From: Helichrysum umbraculigerum
Lineage: Eukaryota; Streptophyta; Magnoliopsida; Asterales; Asteraceae
Assembly (NCBI GenBank): GCA_949592205.1
Contig: CATIUR010000004.1
Location: 91,472,337-91,536,336 of the forward strand
Direction: 5' to 3'
Length of the DNA: 64,000 nucleotides
Part shown: positions 21,694-31,379 of the stretch, piece after piece
How the letters are laid out: each line of letters opens with the position of its first letter
Numbering within the stretch: position 1 is the first letter of the stretch
Notes under the pieces: generated by a model
Database searches by the model: none
Seen by the model: the letters and a program-made list of their open reading frames with translations, nothing else
Told to the model about the DNA's origin: nothing
Translations under genes and position numbers: made by a program

Positions 21694-24142
21694 TGTCGTG
21701 CCTCTATCAGTCGGATGGATTTGATTCCGGTCATTGATCCAACAGCAATAGAAGCGGTGAACAGTGAGTTTTAAATTTGTAGAGCATGGGAATCCTAAGT
21801 TGTATACTACTGACAGACCTAAAAGGGCAGCAAGTGGTATGTATGACTCAGGTGTCGTTCTTCAAACTACAACGGGCATGGGAGTCTAGGAAGTTTTATT
21901 ATCTTTGGAGATTCAGCTAGGGTTTTTAAAAGTTTTTGGATAGGTTTGGTTTTTATAACTAAATACTAATTTAAATAAAGAAAACAAAACTAAAGAGGTT
22001 TGTACGGAGACTCGGTCAACAGAGGATAAGCGAGTGTTTACAATGATTTCGTTAAATGTTATTGATGAATAGTCAAGGGTAAGGCTACTAGATGTGATGA
22101 CTACTCCGGAGAGGATAGAAACATAATTAATGCAAAGTATTGTACCTACGACCGTTCCGCGGCTTCCATACGTTTGTACTCCACCACTTGGTGTTTCCAG
22201 CACTATACCGAGTAATAGGGCATTTTACGGTTTTTCCGTTACATTAATTAGGGTTCCACATTACTCTCGCAGATTCACTAAATCCTAATGAGCTACAACT
22301 ACGATCCTATTAAATATCTAACGTAGAGTTGTCCGCAATCAGATAAATAACATGTCACGTGGATAGCAGTTATAGAAGTCAAATACACCGGAAGTTCTCC
22401 CAAATGTACAGACCAATTTAACCGACGACTATCCTCGAATCCTGGTCCCCAGTCACAGTCATCAGAGACGTCTGTATCGTAGCGTGAATTGTTGATTGAA
22501 CAAGAACACGAACGGGGATAATCCCACGGACCAAGTTGAGATAATCGGGCTAACGATCAGTTAAATTATTCAGCATTACAGATATAAATCATCACAACTA
22601 TTCCATGCATGTTAATCTACTGTGTAAACCAATATTCTGTGTCTGAAAACCTAATTATACAGTTACTGATATGAACCAGGAGGATAACTCTAGCATGCAT
22701 CATTCCTAAGGTAACAATCAAACAAGAACATGCAATAGGGTGACACATAACAGAGCACCATGATCCTAAGCATAGCGGATAACCAATAATCAGATCATAG
22801 ATATCCCGAAAGTTCTCTCAAAGATATATAACAGATAAACATGAATCTAACCTATCTCTAATCCTACGCTCCGTGTCTCTTATGATTTGTTTCAACCTAG
22901 AGAACACAGCCATACCAAGTTCATTGATCATCAAGTATAGAATAGGTAGAGAACGTACCACTAGTAATTGGCCAAGTTCTAGCAGGAAGCTTCTAACCAC
23001 AGCATTGGTTGGATAGATAAACATTCGAGATTTAGTTTACGAGTTCATACACAGTTTAAAGTAACACGGGCAGAGTAACAGCATGGCATAAACATATAGA
23101 CTATTCTAACATAACTACATCATAGTAAACACAAAGAAATGTCTAGCCTAACATCATATATCTAGCACACAATCCTAAACAAGCATAAACAAAGCAACAC
23201 ATGTTTAAAACTGGAAAGTAAGAGATATATAAATAGAACCTGATACGAATTTATTACAGACAGATCTTCGCAAATACAATGTCTTGGAGTGACTCCGTAC
23301 AAAAGCTAAAAGCTACCTCTACCTAACTATCTCTCTAACTAGCTCAATTCTAGAGAGAGAAAATTCTCTAGAGAGAGAAACTAGAGAGAGAGTGATGTGT
23401 GTGAGAGAGAAAGTGTAGGGAGAGAATGAAAATGAGAAAAATGGTATATGTGAAGTGTTGGGGATGTCCACTATTTATAGGCAAACCATCAAATCGCACG
23501 TACAACTCACGAAGCAGCACGTACAAGCAAACGAAGCACGATATGGGGTAGGGGCCGTATACGGCCTTGCAGGGGCTGTATACAATGTATAGTAGGCCGT
23601 ATACGGTCTTATATGGGCTGTATACGGTGCCTGAGGCCGTATACGGTCTCCGTCTGATTTCGTTCATTGCTTAAAATGTCCGTATTTCCTTCGTTATGCG
23701 TCCGTTTGACTCGATTCTTTCGCCTGTGGTTTCGTAATTCCGTTACGCTTCTAATGATGCCAATCTCACAGAAATTGGATGTGTAGAGCTTAGGCGTAGC
23801 CGAAATGACTTTTAATGGCTCTGAAAGCGTAGTGGTTTCTCCGTCCTTTGGCCGTTTCACTTGATTCCAGATTTTTCCGTCTCGATTTTACCTATACAAC
23901 AGATGGTAGAAGTTAGGAGGTGTTCCTTGACAGGAAAATGAGGTCGGAAGAATCTGCTTGTGTTAAAATGCTGTGTTTTGTGCTTTTTAGAGTGTTTTCA
24001 GTGATTTTTATCACATCGTCTACTTTTGAACCACTTTAGTGTATATTAGTAAATAATCAATGTTTTGGAATGTTTTCACTAAAGAAAGTTTCAAAATGTG
24101 AGGAATAAAACTTCTAAAAACATGACTTTTTACGTCACATCA
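21694..24142 (-). repeat. El-4 5' LTR
   Basis: 2449 bp, pair of 10620-13070. TATA box at 23472-23479 (minus). Palindrome array at 23555-23646 with starts 23555, 23576, 23597, 23618 and 23637, the same 21/21/21/19 spacing as the 3' LTR. Two units show CpG decay (CTGTATACAA, CTGTATACGG). Confidence 0.96.
23472..23646 (-). promoter_or_regulatory. El-4 5' LTR promoter: palindrome array plus TATA
   Basis: The promoter that would drive El-4. TATAAATA on minus at 23472-23479, array 76-167 bp upstream in sense. The phasing is kept although individual units have point changes. Confidence 0.72.
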
Positions 24143-24480
24143 CTAATCATGGCAAACAATCCTAAATCTAGCATGATAACAGTAATAACAATCATCATAA
24201 TGAAATAGATAAAGGATAGATATAACCAGAATAACAGCGTAGCTGAATACAACGTGAATGAATACAAGCGGAACTCCGAGTATCCTCCAAGCAATATTAC
24301 AATATTACCCCTCTATTCGTCCGGTTAATACCGTGACTAACTAGCCGCTAACTACTAAAACTGAAAATATAAATCTAACCTAGAGAGAGAGTAGTGATAG
24401 AAGAATGTGAAGAGTGTGTTGAATGGATGATTGATTTGATTAATTGATTGTTGGATGAGAAATGAGGTGGTTTGATCCCA

Positions 24481-24761
24481 TATATATACTAGTTGCTCAG
24501 CCGTATCGTCTAGCCGTATCAAAATGTCACCTTGTACGGGAGGGGAGCACGATACGGGAGGACCAGCCGTATTTCGGGTGGAAATGGCACGATACGAGCG
24601 AACACGGATCAGATACGGGAGAACGAGGCCGTATATGGGAGGACAGAGGCCGTATACGGCTGGACAGTGGCCGTATACGGTCATGCCAGGCCGTATACGG
24701 TCAATGCATGGCCGTATACGGTCGTGCTTGCCCGTATACGGCTTGTGTTCTCCCGTATCTC
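24481..24761 (-). promoter_or_regulatory. El-3 LTR promoter: largest palindrome array
   Basis: TATATATA at 24481-24488, then (upstream in sense) units starting 24629, 24650, 24671, 24691, 24712 and 24732, with a half unit at 24752. Steps are 21, 21, 20, 21, 20 and 20 bp. Five are exact CCGTATACGG and one is CCGTATATGG. Further CCGTAT half-sites lie at about 24500-24620 (AGCCGTATCG, AGCCGTATCA, AGCCGTATTT). The spacer sequences differ from those of El-4, so the palindrome and its spacing are conserved better than what lies between. Confidence 0.75.
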
Positions 24762-25127
24762 AGTCTTCGGTTGCTTGGATCCTTCGTTCGGGCATAACTT
24801 TTGACTCGGGTGTCCGTTTTCAGCGTTCTTTATATCCACGCAATCGTAATTTCCTAAGGAAGAAAATGACATAAGTTAGAGGTCATAATTCCAAGTGGAA
24901 CTCAAAAAGTGCTATAAAGCATGAACGAGAATGCTTATGATCGTTTGTGCTCTATTTTATTCGTTTTTAGGCCTTTTTGGTTGATTCTTGAAACATCATC
25001 TATATTTTAGCCTTCATTACGAAATTTAGTATAAAAATGTATATTTCAAATGTTTTCATCCATAATTGGGCTAAAAAGGTGAGATAATGGCACACAAAAA
25101 CTTGACTTTTTGCGTGTCATCACGTTC

Positions 25128-27314
25128 ACGTAGATACTTTGTGGTGTAAATACTAGCACCCTACTGATCAGGTAAACTTTATCAGTATGTCACTGAGTAC
25201 TAGGCTGTCAAGATTTTGATCAGATCGGACTGCCTTGAAACCCCCCTCACCGTCTCTTGTGAAGAGACCAAGTGACCCTCCAGATGGGGTGAGGGAATAA
25301 GGCGACAGTCCGCAATTTATCCACTGATCTTTCTTAACACAGACAGAGATATCTAAGCTAGACAAGTCATTTAAGATTTAAGACAGGTGGTGACTAATTA
25401 ACATATACATTAATGGTTGTGATTGAGTTCAGAGATGCTCGGCTGTGATACAGTCTTCAACCAACAGGGTTTTCCACAGTTTGTATGTAATTGTACTTCA
25501 CAAGAGGTAGTTCCAATGTTATACTGTGTATTCACCCGTATTATGGCCTTTCCTGGATCACAGACTATGCCAGGATGCAATACAATGTTTAGCCTATGAC
25601 CTTTCCATGGCTTCCACGTGTTTGTACTCCACCAGAGGTGTTTCCAATGCTATACCGGATACTCATTCGTTTTATGGCGTTTCCTGTATTACATACTTTA
25701 CGGACATATGATCTCAGTATATTTAAGCTTGTATTATAGTGAAACCATCTATGATAGCTAAACAACCCGTTCACTTTAATAATTCAATCCTAACAAATCC
25801 CTGATTAATCCACGGTGTACTATACGATAGGTTAGGCAGTATTTTCACAGCTTCAGAATCAGACCATGTTTATTTTAAGAAAACATAGATAGGTAGTGAC
25901 CGTTTGATCAAGGTTTGCGACTCCTTGACATAAAGGTTCTAACCACGTTTATTAGAGGAAAGACGATAGTTTAGTTTAAAATCATAAATGTATAGTTAAA
26001 ATGTACACCGAGTTTTCAATATGTAACAATTGGGAATATTATTCCACAACGGATTGTGCCCACGAATTTCATAGCTTCCACGTTCCATACTCCACACTTT
26101 CGTGATGTTTTCGGCGCTATACAAATGAAAGCCGTATAACGTTACCTCCGTTGTTTCATAACGTTATTATCCCAATTGTGTATTTAAAGTAGCATCACCC
26201 CAAATATGAACATGCTAACTACATCATAACAAACACAATAGCTAATCTACTCACTAATAATGGCAATGTATCCTAAATCAGACATAATAACAGCATACAA
26301 CATTATGAAAGAAAAGGATAGAAATAACCGAAAGTAATGCGTAGATTGAATAGTAGCTGAAAGATTACACGGACAGAGCTCCGAAATATCCCGAAGAATT
26401 TTACAAAGGAGAACCTCCAAGAATTCCAACTCTATTACAAAAGCTACCCTTTGTTAGTCTTGGTTAAATATTAACCAAGATCTAACCTAAAACTAACCTA
26501 ACTAACTAACTAAAACTAGAGAGAGAAAGTAGAGAGAGAATGAAGAATGAAGTGAGAGGTGTAAGGTGTGTCAAATGATAGAAATGAGGTTACTATTTAT
26601 TGGAGAAGTGGAGGAGTTGAGGTACAAGTCTTGAAGCTCAAAGAACAAGCACCAAAGCATTACACGGGGCGAGCAAGCAACAGGGGGTCAAATGTCACCC
26701 CATGTAACATTTATCAAGCAAAAGAGGATCCAAATGGCACCCCTAGTGCTGTATACGGCACCTAAGGTACCGTATACGGTACCTAGGTGGGGGGAGGGGG
26801 GGATTGGTGCTCCAAATGTCTTCTGCTGATTTCTCGGTTGCTTGGTTTGTCCGTACCTTCTTCGTTTTAAGTCCGTTTTGCTTGATTCTTGCGCCCTTGG
26901 ATTCGTTTTTCCGTTACGCTTCTATTGGAACTAAGTTTTCCAAATTTGGAGATGTTTGACTTTTGCGTGTTCCGGATGACGATCGGCGAGCTTCCAGACT
27001 GCACATCTTGTCCGTCTTTTGTCCGTTTCTTCTGATTCTTTCACCTCCGATCTTGGATTTTCCTATGGAATCATAAAATAAGAATTAAGATCCAATTCCA
27101 TAAGTAATTTAAGAAGGGAATATTTAAGGTGACGTTATTTGCCTCGTTTTGCGTGAATAACGGATGTTTTTAGTGATTTTAACAGCAGTGTCTATAATTG
27201 GACCACTTTGGTGATTTAAAGTAAATAATAGATGTTTTAAGATGTTTTCATCATTTATAAGTCCAATAAGTGTAGAATAATGTGCCTAAAAACATGACTT
27301 TTTAGGTCACATCA
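25128..27314 (-). repeat. El-2 3' LTR, right segment
   Basis: Continues the LTR broken at 9128. Contains the strongly conserved LTR block around 26041-26160 (CACAACGGATTGTGCCCACG ... TATAACGTTACCTCCGTTG), a GA-rich leader segment (26518-26545) and the promoter region described separately. Ends GGTCACATCA at 27314. Confidence 0.85.
26593..26784 (-). promoter_or_regulatory. El-2 LTR promoter with 20-bp perfect palindrome
   Basis: TATA-like AATAAATA (minus) at 26593-26600. Two array units start at 26749 (CTGTATACGG) and 26770 (CCGTATACGG), 21 bp apart. The second is extended to a 20-bp perfect palindrome, AGGTACCGTATACGGTACCT at 26765-26784. A G-rich run follows at 26788-26802. Confidence 0.68.
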
Positions 27315-28425
27315 AGTATCCCACACTTAGACGTTGCTTGTCCTCAAGCAACACATCCATGCCCTCGCGAAAAATATTTTTAAAACCTGGTTTTCGGGGT
27401 GAGTCAGAATATTTCTAAAAGTTATCATTTTCTCATACTCATAAAATTGTTTGAAAAACATCAGGAAAGATAATATAATTATTTCAGAAACAAGTAATGA
27501 ATCTTTTTAAGCATACTTCCAAATCTCATGATCTTGGAGTATACATGACCAGGCGATCTCACTAAAGTGGTCACTCAGTTCACTCAAGAGTGTTTTGGGT
27601 TTCCTAACATTCTAAATAAAGAAATCGCTCAAATAGCCAGTCATGCTGTACTCATCGTCATAAGCTTGATCGAGAATCGGATCTCCACCACTTAGGTGAG
27701 AATGATGCTAATTATCCCAAGACATTCAGGGGTTGTAATGTTCGTGAGGGTTAAGGGGTATGGATAGTGGAAATTTTGGTTGTAAGGGTGTTGCTTATCT
27801 TAGGACTCCTAAGGTCACGGAAAACTTCTTATTTAGAAACGGATGAAAGGACAGTAGCTTTTTGTCTTTTATCAGATCTTCTTCTTTTTAGGGCGATACT
27901 TCGAAGCACTAAGCTTTATTATTTTGAATATTCATTTTTCTTTTTTTCTTTTTCTTTTTCTATTTTTCTCTTTTTCTATTTCCTTTTTCTTTCAGAACTT
28001 CTTTGCCAGAGAATTTCCAAGGATTATTAAATGTAGAAATCCTTCTTCTCATCTTTCTTCTTCGAGCCTTTTTATGGTGCCCATTTTTTACACCAAGGAT
28101 ATTACCATTTTTGGAGAACACGAGAGAGTGGGACAATTTGAAGGGATGTTCCACAAAGCGATTTTCATAACCTCATAAATTCTAAGATAAGTTTAGGGAT
28201 ATTTGGGAAAGTAGGGGTTTAAACATGTAGGTTTTATGAAACGAAAAAGTTTAAGCTCAACAGGGTTCACTAAGTGGATCATCGATACTAAAAATGAGCA
28301 TCGGAAAGGGTTTTGGGCTTGAAAGAGAAGGCTGAAAAGTGGGTTAAATCCTAAGGAATGTCAAGGTCATTTAATTGCACATATACCGCGTACGGTACTC
28401 ACCAATGTGGTTTCGAAGCGTATGT
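27315..28425 (-). other. El-2 internal stub (PPT and 3' noncoding region)
   Basis: PPT hairpin GTTGCTTG-AGGA-CAAGCAAC in sense (27352 to 27333), purine-rich tract at about 27935-27993, then conserved 3' region up to GCGTATGT (28425), where homology to El-1 (about 2427) and El-4 (about 14216) stops. No coding sequence. Confidence 0.75.
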
Positions 28426-28579
28426 TGATGCGTGTGAAAGCGTCTAGTTTTATTATTTATAAAGTATGAGATATACCAATCAATACTATCACACAACCAG
28501 GCAAGAATACCCGATCGGAATAGTATAGCTATGGTAAGTCCAGGACGATCACAGGAACACAAGAACACAGGAACGATGT
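28426..28579. other. El-5: unidentified 154-bp insert end
   Basis: Begins TGATGCGTGTGAAAGCG right after TATGT (28421-28425), like an LTR start with target site, and is cut at 28579 by El-6. I cannot match it to other LTRs in the window. Wording such as GGTAAGTCCAGGACGATCAC resembles the U5 end of long-LTR gypsy elements only loosely. The rest would lie right of the window. Confidence 0.4.
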
Positions 28580-29986
28580 TGATGTGACCTAAAAAGTCAT
28601 GTTTTTAGGCACATTATTCTGCACTTATTGTACTTATATTTGGTGATATCATCTTAAAACATCTATTATTTACTTAAAATCACCAAAGTAGTCTAATTAT
28701 GGGCGTTGCTATTAAAATCACCAAAAACATCCGTTTATCACGCAAAACGAGGCAAATAACGTCACCTTAAATATCCTCTTCTTAATTTACTTATGGAATT
28801 GAATCTTAATTCATATTTTATGATTCCATAGGGAAATCCAAGATCGGAGGTGAAAGAATCAGAAGAAACGGACGAAAGACGGAGAAGATACACAGTCTAG
28901 AAGCTCGCCGATCGTCATCCGGAACACGTAAAAGTCAAACACATCCAAATTTGGAAAACTTAGTGTCATTAGAAGCGTAACGGAAAAACGAAGCCAACGG
29001 CGCAAGAATCAAGCAAATCGGGCTTAAAACGAAGAAGATACGGACGAACAAAGCAACCGAGAAGTTAACGGAGGCCAAATGGAGCACCAACCCCCCCCCC
29101 CCCCCCCTACCACCAAGGGTGCCATATACGGCACCTTAAGTGCAGTATACGGTACCTAGGGTGCTGTATACGGGGTCTTTTGCCTTGTGAGGTGCCGTTT
29201 GACCCCCCCCCCCCCCCTTTGGTCCGCTTGCCCCGTATGCTGCTTTGATGCTTGTATTTGATGCTTCAAGACTTGTACCAAGGCTTTCATCCTTCCCCTA
29301 TAAATACCAAGCTTCATTTCTCATTTCAAACACACCTCTCATCTCATTCTCATTCTCTCTCTAGAATTATGTTAGCATTCTCTCTCTAGCACTACTCTTA
29401 GGAGTTAGAGGAGAATTAGTAGGTAATTAGCATCCTCTCTCTAGCATTACTCTTAGGAGTTAGAGGAGGATTAGTAGGGTAGCTTTTGTAATAGAGTTGG
29501 AATTCTTGGAGGATCTCCTTTATAATATTGTTCGACATATTTCAGAGCTCTGTCCGTGTAACCTTTCAGCTGCTATTCAATCTACGCATTACTTTCGGTT
29601 ATTTCTATCCTTATCTTTCATAATGTTGCATGCTATTATTATGTTTGATTTAGGATACATTGCCATGATTAGTGAGTAGATTAGCTATTGAGTTTGTTAT
29701 GATGTAGTTAGCTTGTTAATACTTTGGGTGATGCTACTTTAAATACAATTGGGATAACATCGTTATGAAACAACGGAGGTAACGTTATACAGCTTTCATT
29801 TCTATAGCGCCGGAAACATCACGAATGTGTGTAGTACGGAACGTGGAAACTATGAAAGTCGTGGGCACAATCCGTTGTGGAATAATGATCCCAATTGTTA
29901 AATATTGAAAACCGGTGTACTGTTAACTATACATTAATGATTTTAAACTAAACTATCGCCTTTCCTCCATTAACGTGGTTAGAACC
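28580..29986 (+). repeat. El-6 5' LTR, left (U3) segment
   Basis: Starts TGATGTGACCTAAAAAGTCA and ends GAACC (29982-29986), the site duplicated by El-7. Contains two C homopolymers (C17 at 29091-29107, C15 at 29203-29217), the palindrome array and TATA box, and a CT-rich leader (29330-29430) with repeated CTCTCTCTAG. Confidence 0.87.
29122..29306 (+). promoter_or_regulatory. El-6 LTR promoter: palindrome array plus TATA
   Basis: Array units start at 29122 (CCATATACGG), 29143 (CAGTATACGG) and 29164 (CTGTATACGG), exactly 21 bp apart and flanked by GGCACC/GGTACC. TATAAATA at 29299-29306. The first half of each unit has decayed but the phasing is intact. Confidence 0.7.
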
Positions 29987-31379
29987 TGTCGTGCCCCCAG
30001 CGGTCGGTCGGATTTTACTCCGGTCGTTGGTCCGGCCACCGAGACACACGGCAGGGTAGTTTTAATATTTGTAATAGTCGGGGGAGCCTAATCCTCCGTA
30101 CTACCTACTGGAACTGGTATGAATACCTGATACGAGTAAGCGGTAAGGATGATCCAGTGTCGTTCCTCACGACGGCAGAATTGAAACAGAGCTCGTTCCG
30201 ATTAACTAGTATTTAAGCTAGGATTTTTATAACTTGGAAGGGTTTTGTTTTGGTTTTTATATCTAATTTAAACTAAACTACTGAAACTAATAAAACATAA
30301 AACTAAAGGGAGACTAGCATATATAACACATAAGGATAACAAAGACGTGGTTCACCATGACTTAGAATAGCTGTTATGATATTTTAGTTTGAAAACGTCT
30401 TTTAAAGATTTGTGTCTTGCGTTCACGTAGATACCCTGTGGTGTAAACACTAGTACCCTACTGATCGGGTTAACCGATCAATATGTCACTGAGTACTAGG
30501 CTGTCAAGATTCTGATCAGATCGGATTGTCTTAAAAACCCCTCACCGTCTCTTATGATGAGACCAAGTGACCCTCAAGATGGGGTGCAGGAATAAGGCGA
30601 CAGTCCGCAATTTATCCACTGATCTTTCTTAACACAGACAAAGATATCTAAGCTAGGCAAGGCATTTAAGATTTAAGACAGGTGGTGACTGATTACCGTA
30701 TACATTAATGGTTGTGATTGAGTTCAGAGATATTCGGCTGTGATACAGTCTTCAACCTACAGAGTTTTCCACGGTTACATTGTATATTCACCCGTATTAC
30801 GGTCTTTCCTGGATCACAGACTTAGCCAGGATGTAATACAGTGTTCAGCCTACGTCCTTTCCACGGCTTACCGGATACTTGGACGTTTTAGGGCTTTATC
30901 CTGGATTACATAATTTACGGCTATCTGACCTCAATATATCTAAGCTTGTATTACAGTAAAACCATGTATGATAGCTAAACAACCCGTTCACTTTATAAAT
31001 CCCAACCCAATAAATCCCTGATTAATTCACGGTGTACTATACGATAAGTTGGGCAGTATTTCCACAGCTTCAAAATCAGACCATGTTTATTTTAAGAAAA
31101 CATAGATAGGTAGTGACCATTTGATCAATGGTTAGCTACTCCTTGTCATAAAGGTTCTAACCATATTTATTGGAGGAAAGGTGATAGTTTTGTTTAAAAT
31201 CATAAATGTATAGTTAAACAGCACCACAAGTTTTCAAACCTATCTGTATTACATTTATCATGTTTATGAAAACATAACCATTAAGGCAGCAACAGTGTTA
31301 TTGTATGTCTAGTATGCAGTACCTAAGCAACAGTCAAACAGGAACATGCAATAGGACGGAATACTAGCATCACAGTACT
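29987..31379 (-). repeat. El-7 3' LTR, left segment
   Basis: Starts TGTCGTGCCCCCAGCGG. Nearly identical to 48218 onward, apart from a short indel near 30096-30112 and scattered substitutions. Ends GTACT (31375-31379), the target of El-8. Confidence 0.93.

Larger units (their letters stand above)
10620..24142 (-). mobile_element. El-4: full-length Athila retrotransposon
   Basis: Two LTRs (10620-13070 and 21694-24142), perfect target duplication CTAAT (10615-10619 and 24143-24147), PBS at 21670-21687, gag-pol, env-position ORF and PPT all in the expected minus-strand order, total about 13.5 kb. The LTRs are nearly identical with scattered substitutions, several of them C-to-T at CpG. The polyprotein has a few frameshifts and stops, so it is not autonomous now. 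It split the El-3 solo LTR, so it is younger than the recombination or insertion that left that LTR. Confidence 0.96.
9129..25122 (-). mobile_element. El-3: solo LTR of an Athila-type element
   Basis: Begins TGATGCGCGTCGAG at 9129 and ends ...TTGCGTGTCATCA at 25122, flanked by the perfect 5-bp duplication CGTTC (9124-9128 and 25123-25127). After removing El-4 and its target copy, only about 2466 bp remain, the length of one LTR, and no PBS, PPT or coding region is present. It is therefore a solo LTR left by LTR-LTR recombination. Its palindrome array is the largest in the window. Confidence 0.87.
8730..28425 (-). mobile_element. El-2: Athila-type element, 3' LTR and internal stub
   Basis: The LTR starts TGTCGCACTGCC at 8730 and ends ...GGTCACATCA at 27314, interrupted by El-3. 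It is followed by 1.1 kb of internal sequence that begins with the family PPT and ends abruptly at 28425 where El-5 begins. No ORF remains. LTR length without the insertion is about 2586 bp. The LTR closely resembles that of El-6 but in the opposite orientation. The rest of the element would lie right of the window. Confidence 0.82.

Noticed and set aside
24567..24761. Regular palindromic repeats reminiscent of a CRISPR array
   Set aside because: Units are 10 bp with 10-11-bp spacers inside plant LTR promoters, repeated in unrelated LTR families. No cas genes, no unique spacers of suitable length.
24355..24874. Overlapping ORFs rich in VYG, RIRS or PYTA repeats
   Set aside because: They are six-frame translations of the CCGTATACGG array, open only because the repeat contains few stops.
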